Positions 1-8,197 of a stretch of DNA of 14,203 nt are shown here, piece after piece. The DNA is taken from positions 1 through 14,203 of the forward strand of contig DKNL01000053.1 in NCBI GenBank assembly GCA_002474325.1. Reading direction: 5' to 3'. How positions within the stretch are numbered: position 1 is the stretch's first letter; the number at the start of each line of letters is the position of its first letter. A program made the position numbers and the translations under genes. The notes under the pieces are model-generated. The model had not been told where the DNA came from and ran no database searches. It saw nothing but the letters and a program-made list of their open reading frames with translations. The DNA is from Opitutales bacterium UBA7389 (lineage in GTDB: Bacteria; Verrucomicrobiota; Verrucomicrobiia; Opitutales; Opitutaceae).

Positions 1-208
1 TTTGAGCGATGGCTTGCCATCTTGCTTCGTCTTCGATTTCAGCGTAGGCGAATAGCTGCAGTGTTTCTTTGTGGAAAAAGATGGAATAATTGGATACGCC
101 TTGCGATTTCAGTGTTTCCTCTAATTCCGGCCAAATGGGGTTGTGGCGGTTTTGGTAATCCGCTTCCTGACCTGGATGTAGCTGCATGACGAATGCTTTG
201 CGGATCAT
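1..208 (-). CDS. rhaM: L-rhamnose mutarotase, N-terminal 69 residues (cut by window edge)
   Basis: RhaM interconverts the alpha and beta anomers of L-rhamnose in the cytoplasm and so feeds rhamnose isomerase. The visible protein begins MIRKAFVMQLHPG and carries YQNRHNPIWPELEETLKS, closely matching the family, including Tyr18 and His22, which are catalytic in E. coli RhaM. About 35 C-terminal residues of the usual ~104 lie beyond the left edge. The start is well supported: the ATG (208-206) overlaps the TGA of the upstream sulfatase in an ATGA, and a strong Shine-Dalgarno GGAGGAG (220-214) sits 5 bases before it, inside the last sulfatase codons. Translation is therefore probably coupled to the sulfatase, and the two genes form one operon. 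The family assignment is firm; the pathway link to a sulfated rhamnose-containing glycan is inference. Confidence 0.93.
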   Translation of the reverse strand, partial: MIRKAFVMQLHPGQEADYQNRHNPIWPELEETLKSQGVSNYSIFFHKETLQLFAYAEIEDEARWQAIAQ

Positions 209-1644
209 GGGCGCTCCTCCATATGCCAATCGTATCCATTGGTCATAACGCTGGCGTTGATATCTAGCAATTTACGTTTGAGTTCCTGCAGTTTTTCAGG
301 GTAGCGGGAAGCGAGGTCGGTGGTTTGCTTCGGATCCTTCTTTAAGTCGTACAGCTCGTAGCCTTGGTAGCCACCTTCTTTAATTAGTGGGATCCAAGCT
401 TCGTCAGTTCGATTGGTTAGGGGAAGCTCGTCATTGTCCCTATGAGCGATAAGCGAGTAGTCGCCATCCCGAATGGCAACTATAGGCTTGGAGCGGTGCA
501 CGTGCCAATAAAAGGGCTGAAGTCGACTGAATCCATCGGGATTGCCGAGCAGAAGCGAAGCTAAACTCGTTCCGTCGAGGTGTCGATTTCGTGGCAGATC
601 TAAGGACAGCAGTTCGCACAGAGTCGGTAGGATGTCTACGAGGCCGCCCGGCGTTTCGATGGCTTTTCCAGCAGTAATCGTTCCCGGCCAATAGAAAATG
701 CCGGGCACCCGGATGCCGCCCTCCCAGTTGACTCCCTTTTGTCCTCGGAGACCGGTATTCCGATTTCGCAAGTAGGAACCATTATCTGAAGCGAAAATGA
801 TCAGTGTATCTTCTTTTGGGGCGATGGATTCCAGTTTGGCTAGCAAGCGGGAAATCGCCTGATCCATGTTGTCTATGGTTGCTGAATACAGCCCTGCAAT
901 TTTCGCTTGGGCTTCCGGTAGGCCCAGCGACTGTTCGGACCCTTGGTATTTAGCGACGATGGATTCTGGAGCGGCGATCTTCTGATGGGGCTCGTGAAAC
1001 CAAACATTCAGAAAGAATGGCGTATCTGGATTTAGATGGTTCTCCAGCCAATCGATGGCTTCATCTGCCACTAGCTGGCAGGCATAGCCTTCCATCTCTC
1101 CGAGAGCCTTCCCATTGCGAATGAAATTTACTGGATTGTGGTGACTAGGCTCGGCATTGTTGGGCGTGGCAAACCAGTAGTCGAATCCATGATCAGTCGG
1201 AGTGGGCTTGTAGTTGCTATGCCCTTCGAAGGGCAGTCCTAAATGCCATTTGCCCACGTGAGCGGTGGCGTAACCGGAGCCCTTAAGAATCTCCGCTATG
1301 GTGATCTCTCTCTCCCGCAAGTGAGATTTTTGTGTCTGGTCATAGATCCAATTGTAAACGCCAGTACGGATGTGTTGTCGTCCGGTCAGCAGCGTTGCCC
1401 GGGAGGGCGAGCAGACGGCACAGCCGGAATAAAAGGTTTTGAAAAGGGCCCCGCCAGTAGCTAGCGAATCGATGGCTGACGTTCGGACAGGACCGCCGTA
1501 GGAGCCGATGTCGCTGGAGCCGAGATCATCAGCCAACAGCATGACTACATTGGGACTTTGGGGACCCTGAGCAAACAGACCAGGCGAAACCAAAAGTGTG
1601 GTGGTCAGGATGATGGCGAGGGCAATTGCGCGTTTTCGTATCAT
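205..1644 (-). CDS. Secreted type I (formylglycine-dependent) sulfatase, S1 family
   Basis: This 479-residue enzyme should hydrolyse sulfate esters, probably on a polysaccharide or its oligosaccharides, in the periplasm. Residues 1-26 form a signal peptide (MIRKR, hydrophobic stretch, then LFAQ). Metal ligands Asp39-Asp40 lie in LLADDLG. Cys78 in CSPSR (78-82), followed by ATLLTGRQ, is the residue converted to formylglycine by a maturase, which is not encoded here. GKWHLG (131-136) supplies Lys132 and His134, FHEPH supplies His217, SDNG supplies Asp287-Asn288, and GQKG supplies Lys303, so the catalytic set looks complete. Length is normal for the family. No good Shine-Dalgarno precedes the ATG, but the signal peptide supports this start. 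It shares an ATGA overlap with rhaM downstream, which points to a rhamnose-containing sulfated substrate such as ulvan; exact sulfate regiochemistry cannot be read from the sequence. Confidence 0.93.
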   Translation of the reverse strand: MIRKRAIALAIILTTTLLVSPGLFAQGPQSPNVVMLLADDLGSSDIGSYGGPVRTSAIDSLATGGALFKTFYSGCAVCSPSRATLLTGRQHIRTGVYNWIYDQTQKSHLREREITIAEILKGSGYATAHVGKWHLGLPFEGHSNYKPTPTDHGFDYWFATPNNAEPSHHNPVNFIRNGKALGEMEGYACQLVADEAIDWLENHLNPDTPFFLNVWFHEPHQKIAAPESIVAKYQGSEQSLGLPEAQAKIAGLYSATIDNMDQAISRLLAKLESIAPKEDTLIIFASDNGSYLRNRNTGLRGQKGVNWEGGIRVPGIFYWPGTITAGKAIETPGGLVDILPTLCELLSLDLPRNRHLDGTSLASLLLGNPDGFSRLQPFYWHVHRSKPIVAIRDGDYSLIAHRDNDELPLTNRTDEAWIPLIKEGGYQGYELYDLKKDPKQTTDLASRYPEKLQELKRKLLDINASVMTNGYDWHMEERP

Positions 1645-1665
1645 AGGTAATGGATTTAGGGTCAG

Positions 1666-1693
1666 ATCCTAGCGTGTTGTGGACTGTATTCAA
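1666..1693 (-). promoter_or_regulatory. Candidate sigma-70-type promoter for sulfatase-rhaM
   Basis: On the minus strand, TTGAAT (1693-1688) and TAGGAT (1671-1666) are separated by 16 bases. Each box matches the consensus at 4 of 6 positions. The start point would be near 1659, giving a leader of about 15 bases before the sulfatase ATG. It lies in the 170-base divergent gap shared with the efflux operon. I see no convincing operator, and there is no regulator gene nearby. The call is weak. Confidence 0.3.
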
Positions 1694-1814
1694 TCCTAGT
1701 CGCCCGCTAGCTAGGAGTGCCAGGACCGCGTAATTTGTTCACATTGGACCTTGTCTGTCCATCGCTATTCGCTTCTAGGTAATAGAAAACAGCAACTGAT
1801 TCTTCCTAAGCACG

Positions 1815-3236
1815 ATGCGTCTCCATCTTTATCCGACAACCATGGCTGTTGCAGTCGCCGTTCTGTGCGGCGGTTGCGTTGGGCACCATTCGAAGGAGGC
1901 TTCCATAGCTCCGGTTGCACAAGTGGGATCCGAGTACAATCAACACCAGGACGAAATCGCGGCGATTGAGCCTTGGAACGAATCCTGGTGGAAGAGTTTC
2001 AATGACGCTGTCTTGGATGCTTTGATCGAAGACGGTTTAGAGAGCAACTTCGACTTGCAGTCATTCGTCTACAGGATCGAGCAGGCGGCGGCCTTGGCCC
2101 GCCAATCGGGCGCCCGCCTCTTTCCCGCCATTGATCTTAGCGCCAGCGACCGCTACGAATGGGGCGATCGAATAGCGCTCGGAGAAAATAAAGACCGTGA
2201 GGAAAGAACTGCGATCGGTGGAGCGTTGCGATGGGAATTGGATTTGTTTGGCCGTTTGTCAGCAGCTCGCAGAGCTCGCGTCTTGCAGCAAGAAGCTTCC
2301 GTGCAGGACTGGCTTGATGCTCGACTACTGCTTTCGGGTGCGATTGCCGAAACCTACTTCGAGACCAAGGAGCAAAAGCGTCAGCTGGAAGTCATTTTGG
2401 AGCAGATTGAGATCAACGAGTCGCTGCTCAAACTGACGACTTTGCGATTTGGCCAGGGGCAATCTTCGATTGTAGACGTCTTGCAACAGCAAGAGCAATT
2501 GGATGAGACTAAAGCCCGCGTGCCGCAGACCGAAGCCCGTATTGCCCAGTTGGAATACACACTGGATGTCTTGTTGGGAAAGGCGCCAGGGGAAGGGGAT
2601 CGCGTCAAAGCGTCGAACTTTGCCAACCTTCCCCCAATGCCAGCAGTTGGGATCCCAGCCGACCTGTTGCAGCGAAGGCCCGATTTAAGAGCAGCGGAAA
2701 AACGCTTGCTGGCCTTGGATGAGCGTCTTGGCGAGGTCGTCGCTGACCAACTGCCATCCATCGTCATTGGAGGGGGTGTCGATTGGCGAGGGGACCCAAG
2801 ATTGGGTGACGCTATTCGATCAGCGTTTGCTAGCCTATCGGCACCGCTTTTCGCTGCCGGCGAGCGTCGAGCGGAGGTCAGACTCCGACGGGCGGAGCTC
2901 GAAGAAGGTCTAGCCCGCTACACCGAACAATTTATCAATGCCGTTCTGGAGGTGGAATCGATTTTGGTATTGGAGCGAAAATTGCTCGAACGCCTCAAAT
3001 TGGAGGAGAAGCAGCTTTACAGCGCCCAGCGCTTATTGATGGAAGCACGCAACCGATTTAGCCAAGGGTTGACTGACTATTTGCCCGTATTCACTTCGTT
3101 AAACATCGTCCAGAATTTGGAGAGGCAGATTGTTAGCGCCAGACGGGACGTGCTTAGCTCTCGTATCAGTCTTCACAGGGCCCTCGGTGGCCCGATTGCT
3201 CCACCTGAATCCGTGGCCACCCTTTCTTCCCAATGA
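1815..3236 (+). CDS. RND efflux outer-membrane factor lipoprotein (TolC/OprM/NodT family)
   Basis: This 473-residue protein is the outer-membrane exit duct of a tripartite efflux pump. The N-terminus is a lipoprotein signal (residues 1-20) with Cys21 in LCGGC; Cys at -3 makes the lipobox non-canonical, but its placement is right. Two outer-membrane efflux repeats follow, roughly 55-250 and 275-460. Family hallmarks are WELDLFGR (140-147), the coiled-coil-rich stretch around 190-245, and PADLLQRRPDLRAAEKRL (281-298), typical of the OprM/NodT branch. It is the first gene of the pump operon and its TGA overlaps the adaptor's ATG (ATGA, 3233-3236). No clear ribosome-binding site precedes the ATG at 1815; the internal Met10 would leave too little signal peptide. 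No regulator gene adjoins the operon, so control cannot be read from the sequence, and the substrate is unknown. Confidence 0.92.
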   Translation: MRLHLYPTTMAVAVAVLCGGCVGHHSKEASIAPVAQVGSEYNQHQDEIAAIEPWNESWWKSFNDAVLDALIEDGLESNFDLQSFVYRIEQAAALARQSGARLFPAIDLSASDRYEWGDRIALGENKDREERTAIGGALRWELDLFGRLSAARRARVLQQEASVQDWLDARLLLSGAIAETYFETKEQKRQLEVILEQIEINESLLKLTTLRFGQGQSSIVDVLQQQEQLDETKARVPQTEARIAQLEYTLDVLLGKAPGEGDRVKASNFANLPPMPAVGIPADLLQRRPDLRAAEKRLLALDERLGEVVADQLPSIVIGGGVDWRGDPRLGDAIRSAFASLSAPLFAAGERRAEVRLRRAELEEGLARYTEQFINAVLEVESILVLERKLLERLKLEEKQLYSAQRLLMEARNRFSQGLTDYLPVFTSLNIVQNLERQIVSARRDVLSSRISLHRALGGPIAPPESVATLSSQ

Positions 3237-4456
3237 ATCGCAAATCGCTTTTTGGAACTGTATTCCTAATTCTAATCATCCTTGTCGTCGGATTCGGGGC
3301 CAGTTGGCTTCTCTTAAAAACCGGCCCGGAGACCGCGCCTGAGGAAAAGTCTCAATCTGCTAGGATTGTACAGACGATACCGGTGGTTGGGCAGACGCGG
3401 GATATAGCCGTCAGCGCCTACGGTAGCGTGGTGCCGTCGCGTAAAGTAGTGATAAAGCCGCAAGTATCGGGCCAAGTCACACATCAGAATGAAAATATGG
3501 TTGTGGGTGGCCAGTTTTACGAGGGTGATGAACTGATACGTATCGATCCTCAGGACTACGAGTTGGCATTGGCTGCGGTACGCTCAGATCTGGAGCGAGC
3601 CCGGTTTGAAAGAGAAGTGGAAAGTGGCCGTCAAGTGATCGCCCAACGAGAGTGGGACGAATTACAATCCGGATTGGATATTGAAGAAGTCAATCGATCG
3701 CTTGTTCTTAGGGAGCCCCACCTGCGCCGGGCCGAAGCAATGATGGAAAAGGCCATCAATGATATTGAAGAGGCCGAGCTGCAATTGTCGCGAACAGTTA
3801 TCCGGGCTCCCTTCAACGCGCGAGTGGTAGAGGAATCCGTGGAAGTCGGCCAATTGGTCGGCCCAAATTCGACGATATGCGAACTCGTAGGAACCGATGA
3901 ATATTGGATACAAGTATCCGTTCCCTTTTCCGAACTAAAGTGGATACAATTTCCGCAAGAAAACCTGCCCGGCGCTGAAGTGGAGGTTGTACTTGATGCG
4001 GGCGAGGGCGAGATTGCCACTTGGGAGGGTCGAGTAGTGCGTTTGTTGAGCGACTTGGATGACGTTGGAAGGATGGCTCGAGTTGTCGTTGCGGTCCAGG
4101 ACCCATTGGGATTGGAAAGGGAGAAAAGCGATGAGCTTCCTTTGTTGTTAGGCAGCTATGTCGAAGTGAGGGTTGATGCTGGCGACTTGGAGGATGTTAT
4201 AACCGTGCCTCGAGACGCCCTACGCGAAGGGGATCAGGTTTGGGTGGTGGGTCCAGACAATCTCCTGAGAATCTTACAGACCGAGGTTCTTTGGTCGGAA
4301 AAGGATACAGTCATTATATCGAATAGCCTTGAAAAAGGCGATGAATTGATAGTAAGTGATCTCCGAGTTGGTCTCCCGCAGATGCTGGTGGTGCCGCAAC
4401 GTTCATCCGCGTTTCCGGAACTAGTAGAGGCCTACGAGAACGCGGTTGGCAACTAG
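3233..4456 (+). CDS. RND efflux periplasmic adaptor (membrane fusion protein, HlyD/AcrA type)
   Basis: This 407-residue adaptor bridges the inner-membrane pump and the outer-membrane duct. Residues about 7-28 form a single hydrophobic segment after MNRKS. No lipobox cysteine follows, so it is probably held by an uncleaved signal anchor rather than by lipid. The lipoyl half-motif is at about 68-107 (VVIKPQVSGQV, then LIRIDPQDYELAL), a charged alpha-helical hairpin spans about 108-185, and the second lipoyl half is RAPFNARVVEESVEVGQLV (191-209). Beta-barrel and membrane-proximal domains follow, including ITVPRDALREGDQVWVV (323-339). It overlaps the outer-membrane factor gene by 4 bases, suggesting coupled translation, and is followed after 15 bases by the permease. 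The family call is firm; the substrate is unknown. Confidence 0.92.
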   Translation: MNRKSLFGTVFLILIILVVGFGASWLLLKTGPETAPEEKSQSARIVQTIPVVGQTRDIAVSAYGSVVPSRKVVIKPQVSGQVTHQNENMVVGGQFYEGDELIRIDPQDYELALAAVRSDLERARFEREVESGRQVIAQREWDELQSGLDIEEVNRSLVLREPHLRRAEAMMEKAINDIEEAELQLSRTVIRAPFNARVVEESVEVGQLVGPNSTICELVGTDEYWIQVSVPFSELKWIQFPQENLPGAEVEVVLDAGEGEIATWEGRVVRLLSDLDDVGRMARVVVAVQDPLGLEREKSDELPLLLGSYVEVRVDAGDLEDVITVPRDALREGDQVWVVGPDNLLRILQTEVLWSEKDTVIISNSLEKGDELIVSDLRVGLPQMLVVPQRSSAFPELVEAYENAVGN

Positions 4457-4471
4457 GAAGAAAAGTACCCG

Positions 4472-7400
4472 ATGGAAGAGAATCCTTACAACGAGAACGC
4501 AGGCTCGGCCACAGGTTTGATTGCTTGGTTTGCCCGCAACCATGTGGCCGCTAACTTGCTTATGCTGGCGGTTGTCGTGGTCGGTATAGTTGTGGCCCGG
4601 AACATACGGCAGGAGATCTATCCTTTGTATCAGATCGACACGGTTGACATCAGTATGCAGTACCGTGGGGCCAGTCCGGAAGAGGTGGAGCAATCGATTA
4701 TCTTGCCGATTGAATCGGAGCTGCGAGGAATGGAACTCACGCGACGTATCGAAGCGACTGCTTCAGAAGGACGGGCATCAGTTAATGTGGAAATCATGCC
4801 CAGCTTTGATCGCAATCGAGCCTTGCAGGAAGTAACGGCTGCGGTGTCCCGAATCAGCTTATTTCCCGACGAAATCGAACCGCCGCGGATTTCGCTGGGT
4901 ACGAGTCGACGTCGAGGTGTAAATTCTGTCGCTGTTTACGGTGATGTAGACGAACGAACGCTGGTGCAGTTCGCTCGAGTCGTAGAGGATGGGCTTCTGG
5001 CTCAGCCAGAAATCTCTCTGGTTGAATTGATGGGAGCCCGCCGACCGGAAATCCTAGTCGAAGTTCCGCAGGCTCAACTGAGGTCGCTAGACCTTACGCT
5101 CGGCGAGATAGCGCGGTCGATCGATCAATCCGCTCAAGACGTTCCCGCCGGTACTATGAAAACTTCGGGTGGGGATATTTTACTGAAAACTACTGAACGT
5201 CGGTTTTTCGGCAGCGAATTCGAGGAGATCCCGATCAAGATCACAAATACGGGTACCGAGGTGAAGCTAGGGGATATCGCCACGATTGTCGATGGCTTCG
5301 AAGACAGTAATCAAGAGTCATATTTCAATGGTCGACCTTCGGTTACACTATCGGTTTCCGCTTCAGAAAACCAAACGCCGATCGACGTTGCGGCAGCGGT
5401 GAAACGCTACATTGCTCAAGTCGGTGCAACGCTACCACCTTCGGTTAATGTGGAGGTGCGCTATGATCGGACGGAAGACTACCTGGAACGTATCAATTTG
5501 CTTAAATACAACGGTACGCTGGGTCTTATCCTTGTCCTTATCGCTCTCGGTTTCCTTCTCGAGTTGAGAGTCGCCTTCTGGACTGCAGTGGGAATTCCGG
5601 TCTCTATTCTTGGTTCGCTCATCCTGTTGCCGTTAATGAATGCTAGCGTTAACATGATTTCCGTCTTCGGCTTTATCGTGACCTTGGGGATTGTGGTCGA
5701 TGACGCTGTGGTGGTGGGTGAAGATATCTTCCACAAAATCACTCAAGGCATGTCTCGTCTGGAGGCGGCGGTTGCGGGCGTTAAGGAAATGACGGTACCG
5801 GTAATCTTCGCTGTCAGCACCAATATCATTGCGTTCTTGCCGCTCTTTTTCGTGCCAGGAGAAAGCGGTCGTTTCCTGAAAGTGCTTCCCGCGGTGATTA
5901 TCGCTGTATTCACAGTTTCCTTAATCGAGGTACTGCTTATTTTGCCATCTCACTTGTCCTGGGAAAAAAAGAGTGGACTCAGGGAATCGATTATAGGTCG
6001 TTTTGATCAAGCTCAAACGCGATTGCGGCTCAAGCTGGACGATCTCATGGAGCGTTTCTACAAGCCCATATTGACGAATGCTATTCGTTTTAGGTATCTA
6101 ACGATAGCTGTATTCGCTTCTTCGTTACTCGTGGTGCTTGCCTACACGATGAGCGGTCGCGTCAATTTCACTTTCAATCCGACCATCGAGAACGACTATA
6201 TTCAGGGCGAGATCGAAATGCCGACAGGCACGCCGGTCAGCCGTACCCGCGAGGTCGCTTTTGTCGTGGAAGCTGCCGCCAAACGTGCGCTAGCGAAAGC
6301 GGGTTTGGAAGACATTGTGCGTAATTACAACATCTCAGTCGCACGAAGAAACAATAATGAAGCTAGTGTTGCCATTAAGCTCGTTCCCCAGAGTCAGAGG
6401 GAGATTACGGGTTCGGAGTTCGTCAATTTGTGGCGACAAGAGGTGCCGGAGATTCCGGATATCGAGGCCCTCTTCTACGATTATCTAGTCGGTCCAGGAG
6501 GAGAAGCGGCGATTTTTGTGCAACTAGCTCATCCCGATGTCGACACGCTACGACACGCTGCGGAAGAATTGGGCAACATGCTGGAATTGTATCCAGGTGT
6601 TACCGATATACGAAAAGGATTCGGCAGGGAAATGCCGCAGATCAGTTTCGAGATTAAACCAGCAGGACAGGCCTTGGGAATTACCGCCCAAGATCTCGGG
6701 CAGCAGATTCGCAATTCCTTTTATGGAGCGGAAGCTCTTCGCCAGCCACGCGATCGGGACGAGCTTCGTGTCATGGTGCGCTTGCCAGAATCGGATAGAC
6801 GCTCTTTGAGTGGCTTGGAAGAATTGCTGATTAAGGGAACTGCCGGAGCCGAAATCCCCATTAGTCAGGCGGCAAAGATCATAGAAACCACGGCCCCCGT
6901 GCGGATCGACCGCGTAGATGGCGGACGAGTCGTCAACGTCACAGCTAACGTCATCTCATCCGTCACCAATGGAAACAAGGTACTCAAGGCCATGGAAAAA
7001 AAGGAACTTCCAGATTTGATCAGCCAGTTCCCTGGATTGCGGTACAGCTTCGAAGGAGAGCAACGGGATCAGCGGGAAGCTACGGGTAGCCTAAGTGTGG
7101 GTTTGATCGCCTCCTTGTTCGCCATATTCGCGATCATGGCCTCATTCTTGAGAAGCTACTCTCAATCTATTATCGTTCTACTGGCAATCCCTTGGGGCTT
7201 GGCAGGGGCTGTGCTGGGTCACATTCTGTTAGGTTTCGACCTCAGCATATACAGCGTCTTGGGTATGATTGCATTATGCGGTATGGTGGTGAACGGGGGA
7301 TTCGTTATGGCTATGACGCGCAATCGCTATATGGCCCGCGGACAACCGGCCAATGTGGCGATCGTGCACGCAGCCCAACGTCGATCCCGTCCGATCTTTC

Positions 7401-7651
7401 TGACGGCTGTAACAACCTTTCTTGGACTTGGCCCCATGATCTTCGAGACCAATGAACAAGCCTTGTTTCTCGTTCCAATGGCGATATCGCTTGGCCTGGG
7501 AACGCTAGCATCTTCAGTTGTAGTGCTTGTTTTGTTACCTGTCGCCTTTATCGTTAGCGAAGAGCTGAAAGGGATGATCTCTGACGATAAGGAAGAGGCT
7601 GTTCCACCGGAGGAACCGGAGTTGGATACAATGGCTGCCTCGCTGCGATAG
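4472..7651 (+). CDS. RND efflux inner-membrane permease (AcrB-like superfamily)
   Basis: This 1059-residue proton-driven transporter has the usual RND plan of TM1 (about 24-42), a large periplasmic domain, TM2-6 (about 345-495), TM7 near 542-560, a second periplasmic domain, and TM8-12 (about 874-1030). The paired acidic residues of TM4 are present as Asp410-Asp411 in GIVVDDAVVVGED. The TM10 position that is Lys in AcrB aligns with Asn941 in GMVVNGGFVMAM, so the canonical lysine is absent. To my knowledge many environmental RND permeases carry VVND here, so this is probably a subfamily trait, but Asn-Gly-Gly is less usual. AGGAAG at 4455-4460 is a plausible ribosome-binding site 11 bases before the ATG. 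It is the third gene of a complete pump operon. Length and topology argue against truncation. Whether it moves drugs, lipids or another compound cannot be told. Confidence 0.94.
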   Translation: MEENPYNENAGSATGLIAWFARNHVAANLLMLAVVVVGIVVARNIRQEIYPLYQIDTVDISMQYRGASPEEVEQSIILPIESELRGMELTRRIEATASEGRASVNVEIMPSFDRNRALQEVTAAVSRISLFPDEIEPPRISLGTSRRRGVNSVAVYGDVDERTLVQFARVVEDGLLAQPEISLVELMGARRPEILVEVPQAQLRSLDLTLGEIARSIDQSAQDVPAGTMKTSGGDILLKTTERRFFGSEFEEIPIKITNTGTEVKLGDIATIVDGFEDSNQESYFNGRPSVTLSVSASENQTPIDVAAAVKRYIAQVGATLPPSVNVEVRYDRTEDYLERINLLKYNGTLGLILVLIALGFLLELRVAFWTAVGIPVSILGSLILLPLMNASVNMISVFGFIVTLGIVVDDAVVVGEDIFHKITQGMSRLEAAVAGVKEMTVPVIFAVSTNIIAFLPLFFVPGESGRFLKVLPAVIIAVFTVSLIEVLLILPSHLSWEKKSGLRESIIGRFDQAQTRLRLKLDDLMERFYKPILTNAIRFRYLTIAVFASSLLVVLAYTMSGRVNFTFNPTIENDYIQGEIEMPTGTPVSRTREVAFVVEAAAKRALAKAGLEDIVRNYNISVARRNNNEASVAIKLVPQSQREITGSEFVNLWRQEVPEIPDIEALFYDYLVGPGGEAAIFVQLAHPDVDTLRHAAEELGNMLELYPGVTDIRKGFGREMPQISFEIKPAGQALGITAQDLGQQIRNSFYGAEALRQPRDRDELRVMVRLPESDRRSLSGLEELLIKGTAGAEIPISQAAKIIETTAPVRIDRVDGGRVVNVTANVISSVTNGNKVLKAMEKKELPDLISQFPGLRYSFEGEQRDQREATGSLSVGLIASLFAIFAIMASFLRSYSQSIIVLLAIPWGLAGAVLGHILLGFDLSIYSVLGMIALCGMVVNGGFVMAMTRNRYMARGQPANVAIVHAAQRRSRPIFLTAVTTFLGLGPMIFETNEQALFLVPMAISLGLGTLASSVVVLVLLPVAFIVSEELKGMISDDKEEAVPPEEPELDTMAASLR

Positions 7652-7696
7652 AAAGCATAAGTTAGCAATTAGGTAGATGCCTCTATTTTAGGAGAT

Positions 7697-7714
7697 CCAA
7701 TTGTAACCAATTGG
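7697..7714 (+). other. Perfect inverted repeat after the efflux operon
   Basis: CCAATTG (7697-7703) and CAATTGG (7708-7714) form a perfect 7-bp AT-rich stem with the 4-base loop TAAC, 46 bases after the permease stop. No T-run follows, so it is not a convincing intrinsic terminator. It may aid 3'-end formation or transcript stability. Confidence 0.35.
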
Positions 7715-8096
7715 TGATTAGGGGTTCATTCTGGAGAGATTGCTAGGGGATGGCTTGGCTTTTTACTATAAGGGTGGAAGAGTCGTTGAAAATTAGCTAT
7801 ACAGAGATACCTCGCGTATCGAGGCAGGTTGTATTATCGGGTTTTCCCGAGGGATCGACTACGATATCGAGCGAGCAGGCAATTTGAAGTCGATGTTCTT
7901 CGCAGCGAGCGAATGTTTCTGATCACGCCAGAGGAACGGGCGTCATATACTTACAGAGCTTGCGTTTCACGAGACTAGCTGACCGGGTAATTTACTGCAC
8001 GCCTTCTCGTTTAGTAGAATCAAAGGGCGAAGGGTCAGTGTTGGGCGGTATTGGCCGCCTGCTCGATGGTGATCGGTAGAGGGTGGTTTAACAGCA
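7715..8096. other. Convergent intergenic region without an intact gene
   Basis: This stretch lies between the converging efflux operon and oxidoreductase gene. I see no intact coding region. A short plus-strand open stretch (about 7857-7977) reads RQFEVDVLRSERMFLITPEE and then stops soon after. It could be a decayed gene piece, but I cannot assign it to a family. A small hairpin, GGCGG (8044-8048) with CCGCC (8055-8059), precedes the two larger hairpins that follow. Confidence 0.4.
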
Positions 8097-8142
8097 ATCC
8101 CGCCGGTGACGGGAGCGGGATGGCCCCGCAAATGCGTGGCCA
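8097..8142. repeat. Two adjoining GC-rich palindromes
   Basis: The first is ATCCCGC (8097-8103) with GCGGGAT (8115-8121), a perfect 7-bp stem with an 11-base loop. The second begins on the last base of the first: TGGCC (8121-8125) pairs with GGCCA (8138-8142) and, inside one mismatch, CGC (8127-8129) pairs with GCG (8134-8136) around AAAT. This back-to-back arrangement in a convergent gap resembles a structured intergenic repeat unit. No coding function is evident. Confidence 0.5.
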
Positions 8143-8197
8143 GCAGGATTTGTGAACCGCAGATTTAGTGGATGGCCCAGATCGGAAAGCCATCATG

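Noticed and set aside
2381..2767. 128-codon minus-strand frame inside the outer-membrane factor gene
   Set aside because: Antisense shadow; serine-rich low-information translation typical of the complement of a coding region.
3631..4020. 129-codon minus-strand frame inside the adaptor gene
   Set aside because: Antisense shadow of a clear HlyD-family protein, with no recognisable domain.
7697..7714. Intrinsic terminator for the efflux operon
   Set aside because: The stem is perfect but AT-rich and not followed by a T-run, so it is listed only as an inverted repeat.
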